Of a DNA stretch of 64,000 nucleotides, positions 42,461-49,744 are shown piece after piece. Source of the DNA: 73-13 sp035555435 (GTDB taxonomy: Bacteria > Actinomycetota > Actinomycetes > Actinomycetales > Microbacteriaceae). Within the stretch, counting starts at the first letter, position 1. The number at the start of each line of letters is the position of its first letter. The position numbers and the translations under genes are program-made. The stretch covers positions 1 to 64,000 of the forward strand of contig DATMGN010000019.1 in the NCBI GenBank assembly GCA_035555435.1, read 5' to 3'. The notes below the pieces were generated by a model, which saw only the letters and a list, made by a program, of their open reading frames with translations, ran no database searches and was not told where the DNA came from.

Positions 42461-43216
42461 GTGGTCGTCGAGTCGTTCAACGGACCGTGGACGATGCTGG
42501 TCCTGCTGCTCGCTGCGGGGGCTGTCGCCGCGCACTATCTGCTGCGCCACCGCTCGTTCCGCGTCAAGCGCGCCTGGCTGCTCGGCCTCGCCTTCGTGAC
42601 GCTCGGGTCCTCCATCGTGTTCCACGTCGCGTTCCTCCTGGACCCGCCCGCGGAGGGCTGGCCCGTCTTCCACAACCTGCCGCTGCACCTGTGCTCGATC
42701 ATGTCCTGGGTCATGCCGCTGGTCGTGTGGTTCGACTGGAAGCCGCTGCGGGCGGTCGCGTTCTATCCGGGTGCGATCGCGGGCATCGCGACGCTCGTGT
42801 CCGCGCGGCCGGCCGAGCAGGGGCACCCGCTCTTGGATCCGCGCTCGTTCTTCTGGGTCGCGCACGAGCTCAACGCGATCGTGCCGTTCCTGCTCGTCTC
42901 GCTCGCGCTCTACCGGCCGACGGCGCGGCAGGTGCTCGAGTCGGTCGCGTGGGTCGCCGCGTTCGCGCTCGTCGTCATCCTGCCGATCAACCTCGCGCTG
43001 CGCGCCTGGGTCGACCCGGGGGTCAACTACTTCTACCTGTTCTCGCCGGAGGGCGCCGACATCCTGCAGGTGCTCTGGGATCTCATCCCCGTGCCGATCC
43101 TGTACGTGACGCCGATCCTCGTGCTCGTGCTGCCCGTGCTGTACCTGCAGTGGGGCATCTACCGGGTGCTGACGATGCGCCGCGACGTCGCGCCGAGCGC
43201 GCTCGCGACCGCCTGA
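42461..43216 (+). CDS. YwaF/TIGR02206-like integral membrane protein
   Basis: The 251-residue protein has about seven predicted helices and the hallmark NLPLHLCSIMSWVMPL, with a conserved HLC, and the ending LVLPVLYLQWGIYRVL. The family has no firm function. I chose the GTG at 42461 since it places the first helix (MLVLLLAAGAVAAHYLL) near the start. The frame extends upstream to 42350 but there overlaps the divergent GNAT gene. Confidence 0.78.
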   Translation: MVVESFNGPWTMLVLLLAAGAVAAHYLLRHRSFRVKRAWLLGLAFVTLGSSIVFHVAFLLDPPAEGWPVFHNLPLHLCSIMSWVMPLVVWFDWKPLRAVAFYPGAIAGIATLVSARPAEQGHPLLDPRSFFWVAHELNAIVPFLLVSLALYRPTARQVLESVAWVAAFALVVILPINLALRAWVDPGVNYFYLFSPEGADILQVLWDLIPVPILYVTPILVLVLPVLYLQWGIYRVLTMRRDVAPSALATA

Positions 43217-43225
43217 CTCAGCGCT

Positions 43226-45430
43226 TCAGAGCGCGTCGATGACGGCGTTGAGCGTCGCGGACGGGCGCATCGCCGCCGACACCTTCTCGGCGTCGGGCGA
43301 GTAGTAGCCGTCGATCTCGACGGGGCTGCCCTGGACGGCGAGGAGCTCGGCGACGATCGTCGACTCGCCGTCCGCGAGGGCGGCCGCGACGGGTGCGAAC
43401 ACGGCGGCGAGCTCCGCGTCGTCCGTCTGGGCGGCGAGCTCCTGCGCCCAGTACAGCGCGAGGTAGTAGTGGGAGCCGCGGTTGTCGATCGTGCCGAGGG
43501 CGCGGCCGGGCGACTTGTCATTCTCGAGGAACGTGCCCGTCGCGCGGTCGATCGTGTCAGCGAGCACGCGCGCCTTCGCGTTCCCCGTGACCGTCGCGTA
43601 CTGCTCGAAGGACGGGGCGAGGGCGAAGAACTCGCCGAGCGAGTCCCACCGCAGGTAGTTCTCCTCGACGAACTGCTGGACGTGTTTCGGCGCCGAACCG
43701 CCCGCGCCGGTCTCGAACAGCCCGCCGCCGTTGAGCAGCGGCACGATGCTGAGCATCTTCGCCGAGGTGCCGACCTCGAGGATGGGGAACAGGTCGGTGT
43801 TGTAGTCGCGCAGCACGTTGCCGGTCACCGAGATGGTGTTGAGGCCCTTGCGCAGCCGCTCGAGCGAGTACGCGGTCGCGACCTCGGGTGCGAGGATCTC
43901 GATGGTGAGCCCCGTCGTGTCGTGCTCGGGGAGGTAGGCGCGGACCTTCGCGATGATGGAGGCGTCGTGCGCGCGGGTCTCGTCGAGCCAGAAGATCGCG
44001 GGGTCGCCGGTCGCGCGGGCCCGGGCGACGGCGAGCTTGACCCAGTCGCGGACGGGCACGTCCTTCGTCTGGGTGGCCCGCCAGATGTCGCCGCGCTGGA
44101 CGTCGTGCTCGATGACGGTCTCGCCGGCCCCGTTGACGATGCGCACGGTGCCGGCGTTCTGGATCTCGAACGTCTTGTCGTGCGAGCCGTACTCCTCCGC
44201 CGCCTGGGCCATGAGCCCGACGTTGGGCACGGTGCCGATCGTCGCGGGGTCGAGCGGTCCGTGCGCCTTCACGTCGTCGATGACGGTCTGGTAGACGCCA
44301 GCGTAGGAGGAGTCGGGGATGACCGCGAGCGTGTCGTCCTCGCTGCCGTCGGCGCCCCAGAGCTTGCCGCCGTTGCGGATGAGGGCCGGCATGGACGCGT
44401 CGACGATGACGTCGGACGGGACGTGCAGGTTGGTGATGCCCTTGTCGGAGTTGACGTAGGACAGGCGCGCGCCGTTCGCGATCGCCTGCTCGAACGCCGC
44501 CTTGATCTCGCCGCCGTTCGGCAGCGCGTCGAGGCCCGCGAGGATCGAGCCGAGGCCGTCGTTGGCCGACAGTCCTGCCTCGGCGAGCTGGGTGCCGTAT
44601 CGCTCGAAGACCTCGGCGAAGTAGGCGCGCACGACGTGGCCGAAGATGATCGGGTCGGAGACCTTCATCATGGTCGCCTTGAGGTGGACGGAGAACAGGA
44701 CGTCCTCCGCCTTGGCCTTCGCGATCGCGTTCTGCAGGAACGCGTCGAGCTGCTCGGCGTCGAGCCGCGTCGCGTCGAGGATCTCGCCCGCGAGCACGGG
44801 TAGCCGCTCCTTGAGCACGACGGTCTCGCCGGTCTCGGTGATGAGCTCGATCCGCAGCTCGTCGTCGGCGGGCAGGGTGACGGACTTCTCGTTGGACTTG
44901 AAGTCGTGCGCGCCCATGGTCGCGACCTCGGTCTTGGACCCTGCGGGGAACGCCTTGTTGCGGTGCGGGTGCGCCTTCGCGTAGTTCTTGACGGACTGGG
45001 GCGCACGGCGGTCGGAGTTGCCTTCGCGCAGCACCGGGTTGACGGCGGAGCCCTTGACGCGGTCGTACTTCGCGCGCGTGGCCCGCTGATCGTCGGTCGT
45101 CGCCTCGTCGGGGTAGTCCGGGACCGCGTAGCCGTCCGCCTGGAGCTCGGCGATCGCGGCCTTGAGCTGGGGGATCGACGCCGAGATGTTCGGGAGCTTG
45201 ACGATGTTCGCCTCGGGCTGCTTGGCGAGCTCCCCGAGCTCGGTCAGCCAGTCGCGGCCGAGGCCGAAGACGGCGAGGATGCGGCCCGCGAGCGAGATGT
45301 CGGCGGTGTCGATCGACACACCCGCCTGCTTCGCATAGGCCTTGACGATCGGCAGGAAGCTCGCGGTCGCGAGCATGGGGGCCTCGTCGGTGTGGGTGTA
45401 GTAGATCGTCGACTCCGTCACGACTCCCAT
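43226..45430 (-). CDS. icd: NADP-dependent isocitrate dehydrogenase, monomeric type
   Basis: The 734-residue protein is the large monomeric IDH that oxidises isocitrate to 2-oxoglutarate. It opens STIYYTHTDEAPMLATASFLP and shows KLPNISASIPQLKAAIAELQ, GSAVNPVLREGNSDRRAP and the C-terminal ENDKSPGRALGTIDNRGSHY stretch of this class. It converges on the YwaF-like gene. Monomeric IDH is common in actinobacteria, supporting the taxonomic reading. Confidence 0.96.
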   Translation of the reverse strand: MGVVTESTIYYTHTDEAPMLATASFLPIVKAYAKQAGVSIDTADISLAGRILAVFGLGRDWLTELGELAKQPEANIVKLPNISASIPQLKAAIAELQADGYAVPDYPDEATTDDQRATRAKYDRVKGSAVNPVLREGNSDRRAPQSVKNYAKAHPHRNKAFPAGSKTEVATMGAHDFKSNEKSVTLPADDELRIELITETGETVVLKERLPVLAGEILDATRLDAEQLDAFLQNAIAKAKAEDVLFSVHLKATMMKVSDPIIFGHVVRAYFAEVFERYGTQLAEAGLSANDGLGSILAGLDALPNGGEIKAAFEQAIANGARLSYVNSDKGITNLHVPSDVIVDASMPALIRNGGKLWGADGSEDDTLAVIPDSSYAGVYQTVIDDVKAHGPLDPATIGTVPNVGLMAQAAEEYGSHDKTFEIQNAGTVRIVNGAGETVIEHDVQRGDIWRATQTKDVPVRDWVKLAVARARATGDPAIFWLDETRAHDASIIAKVRAYLPEHDTTGLTIEILAPEVATAYSLERLRKGLNTISVTGNVLRDYNTDLFPILEVGTSAKMLSIVPLLNGGGLFETGAGGSAPKHVQQFVEENYLRWDSLGEFFALAPSFEQYATVTGNAKARVLADTIDRATGTFLENDKSPGRALGTIDNRGSHYYLALYWAQELAAQTDDAELAAVFAPVAAALADGESTIVAELLAVQGSPVEIDGYYSPDAEKVSAAMRPSATLNAVIDAL

Positions 45431-45528
45431 TCTCCCACGCGGACACTTGTCCGATTTGCGCGGGGCGTGCGGCGCCGGGAGCGGGCCCTAGCCGGGGGTG
45501 CTGGCGCTCGCCGGGGCGCCGCAGAACG

Positions 45529-45565
45529 CGATCGGCCCCGGATCGCGCTGATCCGGGGCCGATCG
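45529..45565 (-). terminator. perfect 16-bp hairpin downstream of hsp20
   Basis: CGATCGGCCCCGGATC (45529-45544) pairs perfectly with GATCCGGGGCCGATCG (45550-45565) around a 5-base loop, 15 bases after the hsp20 stop in its direction of transcription. There is no T-run, so termination may be factor-assisted. Confidence 0.7.
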
Positions 45566-45580
45566 GCAGCGGGCTGAGCG

Positions 45581-46030
45581 TCAGCTGTTCGCGTGCTCCT
45601 GCACCTCGGCCGCGGCGATCTGCGCGGGGGCGGCGCCGGTCGCGATCTCGACCTTGCGCGGCTTCGCCTTCTCGGAGACCGGGATGACGACCGAGAGCAC
45701 ACCGTTGTCGTAGTGCGCGCTGATCCGGTCGGTCGCGATGCCTTCGCCGAGGTTGAACTGGCGCTGGTAGGTGCCGCTCGAGCGCTCGCGGGCGAGCCAC
45801 TTGACGCCCTCGCCGCTCGGCGCGGTGCGCTCGGCTCGGACGGTGAGCACCTGTCCGTCGACGTCGACGTCGATCGAGCCCGGGTCGATACCCGGCAGGT
45901 CGGCCGTCATGACGTAGTGCTCGCCGTCGCGGTAGAGGTCGATCGGCATGAAACGCGGCCCCTGCCGCGTGTCGAGGAGCTGGGCGGCGACGCGGTCCAG
46001 CTCACGGAATGGGTCGAAGACAACAGCCAT
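45581..46030 (-). CDS. Hsp20/alpha-crystallin family small heat-shock protein
   Basis: The 149-residue protein has the alpha-crystallin domain (MPIDLYRDGEHYVMTADLPGID, through ISAHYDNGVLSVVIPVSEKAKPRKVEI) and the typical actinobacterial start AVVFDPFRELDRVA. It holds unfolding proteins in oligomeric particles. I chose the ATG at 46030 because GGGAG lies 8 bases before it; a longer frame of nine residues overlaps the operator region. Both a HAIR site and a CIRCE site lie upstream, so HspR and HrcA should both control it. Confidence 0.94.
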   Translation of the reverse strand: MAVVFDPFRELDRVAAQLLDTRQGPRFMPIDLYRDGEHYVMTADLPGIDPGSIDVDVDGQVLTVRAERTAPSGEGVKWLARERSSGTYQRQFNLGEGIATDRISAHYDNGVLSVVIPVSEKAKPRKVEIATGAAPAQIAAAEVQEHANS

Positions 46031-46059
46031 CGTTGAGCTCCCTGTGAATCTGGTCAAGA

Positions 46060-46080
46060 CTTGAGTCCCGTTGACTCAAG
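46060..46080 (-). promoter_or_regulatory. HAIR operator (HspR site) of hsp20
   Basis: CTTGAGT-N7-ACTCAAG is an exact match to the HspR-associated inverted repeat consensus. It lies 30 bases upstream of the hsp20 start, between the CIRCE site and the ribosome binding site. Confidence 0.92.
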
Positions 46081-46090
46081 TGCATCCAGA

Positions 46091-46117
46091 TTAGCACTCG
46101 AGCCGTGTGAGTGCTAA
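46091..46117 (-). promoter_or_regulatory. CIRCE operator (HrcA site) of hsp20
   Basis: TTAGCACTC-N9-GAGTGCTAA is a perfect 18 of 18 match. Read on the hsp20 strand it contains TTAGCA, then 18 bases, then TAATCT, a plausible -35/-10 pair inside the operator, as at groES. Confidence 0.95.
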
Positions 46118-46168
46118 GCGTTCGCAGTGGGCGAACGCGGAGGCCGCCCGACGCCACGCGGGGTGCGC

Positions 46169-46224
46169 CTGGCGGTGCCTTGTGCGCAATGGCGCGATCC
46201 GCATTGCGCATAACGCACCGCCAG
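46169..46224. repeat. hairpin with internal loop between hsp20 promoter and the electron-transfer operon end
   Basis: CTGGCGGTGC (46169-46178) pairs with GCACCGCCAG (46215-46224), and TGCGCAATG (46183-46191) with CATTGCGCA (46202-46210). The structure may end leftward transcription of the RnfD-fusion gene before it enters the hsp20 promoter, or be another palindromic repeat. The flanking 46118-46168 and 46225-46297 hold no gene I can support. Confidence 0.6.
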
Positions 46225-46297
46225 CCCGGGTCGGCAGGTACGTCGCGGAGTGGGGCGATGCGCAGAGGCGGGTCGGGCGACCCGCAGAACGCCGGAG

Positions 46298-47845
46298 TCA
46301 GGCCCCTGAGAAGACGTCGCGGCGGATGCGCCGCACCCCCGCGCGCCGCAACTGCGCGCTCAGCGCGCCCACCATCGCGGGCGGGCCCGAGACGTAGGCG
46401 ACGCGGCCCGGCAGGTCGGGCACCGCGGACATCAGGTCCTCGCCGTCGAACCGGCCTGGCCCGAGCCAGACCCAGCCCGCCGGCATCGGCTCCGGGGCGA
46501 CGGGGCACGACAGCACGACGCGCGCGCCCGTCGCCTCGAGTTCCGCGAGGAACGCCGGCACCTCCGCGCGCGTGCGGTACACGAGCACGTAGTCGTGTCG
46601 CGGGTCGGCGTCGCGCAGCATCGACAGGAACGGCGTGACCCCGATCCCGCCTGCGACGAGGACCGCCTCCGTGCCGACGCCGGGCGCGGTGAAGTCGCCG
46701 AAGACGCGGTTCGCCCGCAGTTCGTCACCGGGCGACATCGCGGCGAGCGCGCGTTTCGCCGAAGAGGGGTGCGGCGGCATCGAGAACGCGACCTCGAGCT
46801 CCTCCGCGTCCGGCGCCGACGCGATGGAGAAGACCCGACGCCGGCCGCGGAAGTCGCGCGGGCGGTGCGGCACCAGGAGCTCGATCGCCTGACCCGCCGC
46901 GTGCGCGACGGGTGTCGAGGGGCGCAGTCGGAGCATGACGTTCTGTCCGTCCCGGATGACGCTCGTGACGGTCAGGCGGATCGCGGCGCGGGCGCCGAAG
47001 CCGAAGGCGAGCACGTTCGCGATGACGAGACCGAGCTCGGGGCTCGAATAGATGGGGCCGAACGTGAACGGCACCGAGGTGACGATCGCGGCGACGATCG
47101 CGACGAGCAGCCGCTGCCACCAGCGCGGCGGGAGCGTCTGCGGCTCGCTCAGCATGAAGCCGGCGGCGAAGACGAGGGGCAGCGAGCCGAAGATCGTCGC
47201 GAGCGCGTCGCCGAACGGGATGCCGAACGACAGGAACTGGAAGGCGCGGAAACCCGCCGCGACGACGATGTAGGCGAGCGCGATTGTGACGACGCTCGAG
47301 CGGTAGCAGACGATGAGTGCGCCGACCGCGACGAAGGGCAGCAGCGGCGGCGTCGCGACCCACCAGGACGGCGCCGCGATGACGGGCGCGCCCGCGAGAT
47401 CGAGCACGCCGGCGATGAGCGCGACGACGAGCGCGCCGAGCGCGGCCGGGTTGAACATGTGGCGGCCCAGTCGCGCGACGAGGAAGCGCGACGCCCCCGC
47501 GACGAGGCCGGCGATCGCGGTGCCGAGCAGGCTCGGGGCGTCGAGCCGCGGGGAGAAGAGCAGGAAGACGATGAGCGACGTGACGAGCACCGACTCGATC
47601 TCGGGCCGCGCCCGGACGATCGCGCCGCCCGCGTAGGCGCCGACGAGCGTTGCGGCGGTCGTGACGAGGAGCGCGACGACACCGGCGAGCGGGTCGAAGG
47701 ACAGCACCCCGACGAGCATGAGGATGAGCGCCGCGACGACGACCGCCCAGAGCACCGCCCCGACGAGCAGGACGGGGGTGAGCCGACCGAGGGCCCGGTC
47801 GATGCCCCCGCGCACGGCCGCGATCGCGGCGAGCACCGTCTTCAT
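46298..47845 (-). CDS. NqrB/RnfD-like membrane domain fused to an NAD(P)H:ferredoxin reductase-like domain
   Basis: This is a 515-residue fusion. Residues about 20-285 contain eight to ten helices of the NqrB/RnfD type (HMFNPAALGALVVALIAG, FMLSEPQTLPPRWWQ). Residues about 290-515 form a flavodoxin-reductase module with FAD motif RVFS (337-340), NAD(P) motif GGIGVTP (399-405) and the C-terminal YVSGPPAMVGAL. The soluble part would take electrons from cytosolic NAD(P)H and the membrane part pass them outward. The ATG overlaps the apbE stop (ATGA). It is last in an operon with ApbE and an FMN-binding lipoprotein. Confidence 0.85.
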   Translation of the reverse strand: MKTVLAAIAAVRGGIDRALGRLTPVLLVGAVLWAVVVAALILMLVGVLSFDPLAGVVALLVTTAATLVGAYAGGAIVRARPEIESVLVTSLIVFLLFSPRLDAPSLLGTAIAGLVAGASRFLVARLGRHMFNPAALGALVVALIAGVLDLAGAPVIAAPSWWVATPPLLPFVAVGALIVCYRSSVVTIALAYIVVAAGFRAFQFLSFGIPFGDALATIFGSLPLVFAAGFMLSEPQTLPPRWWQRLLVAIVAAIVTSVPFTFGPIYSSPELGLVIANVLAFGFGARAAIRLTVTSVIRDGQNVMLRLRPSTPVAHAAGQAIELLVPHRPRDFRGRRRVFSIASAPDAEELEVAFSMPPHPSSAKRALAAMSPGDELRANRVFGDFTAPGVGTEAVLVAGGIGVTPFLSMLRDADPRHDYVLVYRTRAEVPAFLAELEATGARVVLSCPVAPEPMPAGWVWLGPGRFDGEDLMSAVPDLPGRVAYVSGPPAMVGALSAQLRRAGVRRIRRDVFSGA

Positions 47846-48690
47846 CCGAACACCTCTCCCGGGAAGCCCTCCGAGACCTCGACGCGTCCCGCTGCAGAGA
47901 TCCTCGCCCATTCGACACCGAGCTCGCACGGAATGCGGTCGCCCGGCGTCACGAACAGCGCCGTCGCGACACCGTCGGCGGTCATCGCGTCGGCGGCCAT
48001 CGCCCAGGTCGCGACGATGGCGTCGACGGGCAGGCCCGTGAGCGCGTCGATGACATGGTGCACGCCGTCGGCCCACGCCCGGCGATTCGTCGCCGACGCG
48101 CAGATCGCGCCGTCGCCGAGCGGGACGACGCCGACCGCGAGCCGCGGATCCGCGGGATGCTCGAGCGCGACGCGGATCGTGCCGGGGCCGCGGCGCAGGA
48201 TGTCGCCGCTTGCGTCGATGACGAACTCGTCGATGCCGTGCTCGAGGAGCACCTCGCCGAGGAGGTCGCAGAGCTGACCCTTCCCGGCGGCGCCGACGTC
48301 GATCGTGACGGGGCGCGGTGCGGAGAGCACGGTGCCGTCCCACGCGATCGCGTCGGCCCACGCGACCGCGGGCAGAGGGTCGCCTGCGGGGCGCAGCGAC
48401 AGGTCGGCGCCGTAGCCGAGGCGTTCGAGCGAGGCGCCGACGAGGGGGCTCACCCGGCCGCCCGTCGCCGCGTACAGCTCACGGTAGAGCGCGAGGAGCG
48501 GACCCGCCTCGGCCGGTAGAGGCCAGTCGCCCGGCTCACGCGCGATCCGGCTGACGAGCGAGTCGGCGCGGAAGCGGGACCACACCCGGTCGTAGTCGTC
48601 GACGCGTCGCAGGATCGCGCGCTGCGTCCCCGCGGGAATCCCGCCCGGTGCCTCGATCTCCCACGGCACCCCGATCCCCTCGAACCTCAT
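47842..48690 (-). CDS. apbE: FAD:protein FMN transferase ApbE
   Basis: The 282-residue enzyme attaches FMN from FAD to a Thr or Ser of target proteins. It shows DDYDRVWSRFRADSLVSRI, VTIDVGAAGKGQLCDLL (family DxGxxxKGxxxD), NASGD-like VIDASGDIL, and the metal site VHHVIDALTG near the C-terminus. No signal peptide or lipobox is visible at the chosen ATG, 48690, so export may use another route or modification occurs inside. The adjacent lipoprotein with an FMN-binding motif is the obvious substrate. Confidence 0.9.
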   Translation of the reverse strand: MRFEGIGVPWEIEAPGGIPAGTQRAILRRVDDYDRVWSRFRADSLVSRIAREPGDWPLPAEAGPLLALYRELYAATGGRVSPLVGASLERLGYGADLSLRPAGDPLPAVAWADAIAWDGTVLSAPRPVTIDVGAAGKGQLCDLLGEVLLEHGIDEFVIDASGDILRRGPGTIRVALEHPADPRLAVGVVPLGDGAICASATNRRAWADGVHHVIDALTGLPVDAIVATWAMAADAMTADGVATALFVTPGDRIPCELGVEWARISAAGRVEVSEGFPGEVFG

Positions 48691-48772
48691 CGGCTGTGCA
48701 CGTCCTGGGTGTTCCGAGGCATTTCGGCCGGGAGTGCGTAGCTGGTGACGTGCGGGAGCAGAGGTGCGCGGG

Positions 48773-49261
48773 TCAGGCGGCGGCCTCGGCGCGGATCGCG
48801 TCGAGCGCGGCGTTGAAGCCCTGTCCGGTGAGGGATGAGCCGGCGACGCGGTCGACCGCGAGGCCCTCGATCGGCTGGCCGACGACCGCCGCGGCGATCC
48901 CGGAGATGAAGTCGGCTTGGTGGCGGCGGGCTTGCGGGTCGCTCGCGTGGCCCGCGACCTCGACGGCGGCGACCGCACCGTCCGCGAGGGTGACCGTTAC
49001 CGTGATGGTCTCGGGGCCGCTCGGCGCGACATAGGCGCCGTCCGCAGTGTACGTCCCGTCGGCGAAGCCGTCCTCGACGACGGGCGCCGGCTCCGCGGCC
49101 GTCGAGGTCGTGGGCTCGACGGGGGGCGCGGTCGTCGGCGCTTCGGTCACGGACGGGGCGGGCTCGGGCGTCGGTGTGGCGCAGCCGGCGAGGAGGCCGA
49201 CGGCCGACAGGCTGGAGAACGCGATGACGACGGTGCGATTGGGCATCGGCATGCGCGCCAA
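48773..49261 (-). CDS. FMN-binding domain lipoprotein
   Basis: The 162-residue protein has a signal peptide with lipobox LLAGC (Cys27), a Thr/Pro/Ala-rich linker (residues 29-62), then a small FMN_bind domain: GFADGTYTADGAY, ITVTVTLADGAVAAVEV and the flavinylation motif AGSSLTGQGF, with Thr145 as the likely FMN acceptor. ApbE encoded downstream would attach the flavin. It is surface-exposed outside the membrane. In-frame ATGs at codons 4 and 6 are equally possible starts. Confidence 0.87.
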   Translation of the reverse strand: MARMPMPNRTVVIAFSSLSAVGLLAGCATPTPEPAPSVTEAPTTAPPVEPTTSTAAEPAPVVEDGFADGTYTADGAYVAPSGPETITVTVTLADGAVAAVEVAGHASDPQARRHQADFISGIAAAVVGQPIEGLAVDRVAGSSLTGQGFNAALDAIRAEAAA

Positions 49262-49288
49262 GCTAACCTGAAAGCCTGGAGGTCAGCT

Positions 49289-49744
49289 ATGGCGCTGTTC
49301 GTCGACAAGCTCACGATTTCGAGCCCCGATTTCGAGGATCACGGTCGGATCCCGTTCGAGCTCACGGCTGACGGGGGCAACACCGTCCCCCGCCTGGCGT
49401 TCTCGGGCGCGCCGGAGGGCGCCGTCGAGTACGCGATCGTCTGTCACGACCCCGACGCGCCCCTGCCTGACGGCTTCACGCACTGGACCGTCTACGGGGT
49501 CCCGCTCGACGCGACCTCGCTCGACGTGAGCGCGACCGGCGTGCGCGTCGGGCCGAACGACCTCGGCGAGGCTTCGTGGTTCGGGCCGCGGCCGCCGCAC
49601 GGCCACGGCGACCACCACTACTACTTCTGGGTCTTCGCGCTCCGCCGCCCGGTCGAGGGCACGCCCGATCGCCGCACGTTCATCACCGAGTACGCGGACG
49701 CGATCATCGAGCAGGCCCGGACGGTCGGACTCTCCGCGCGCTGA
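49289..49744 (+). CDS. YbhB/YbcL-type phosphatidylethanolamine-binding (PEBP) protein
   Basis: The 151-residue cytosolic protein has the PEBP core: FEDHGRIPFELTADGGNTVP, IVCHDPDAPLPDGFTHWTVY (the DPD ligand-site signature), and GPRPPHGHGDHHYYFWVFAL. Bacterial members are called Raf-kinase-inhibitor-like but have no established role. TGGAGG precedes the ATG. It is divergent from the FMN-binding lipoprotein. Its 3' end overlaps the SGNH hydrolase gene on the other strand by 41 bases. Confidence 0.88.
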   Translation: MALFVDKLTISSPDFEDHGRIPFELTADGGNTVPRLAFSGAPEGAVEYAIVCHDPDAPLPDGFTHWTVYGVPLDATSLDVSATGVRVGPNDLGEASWFGPRPPHGHGDHHYYFWVFALRRPVEGTPDRRTFITEYADAIIEQARTVGLSAR

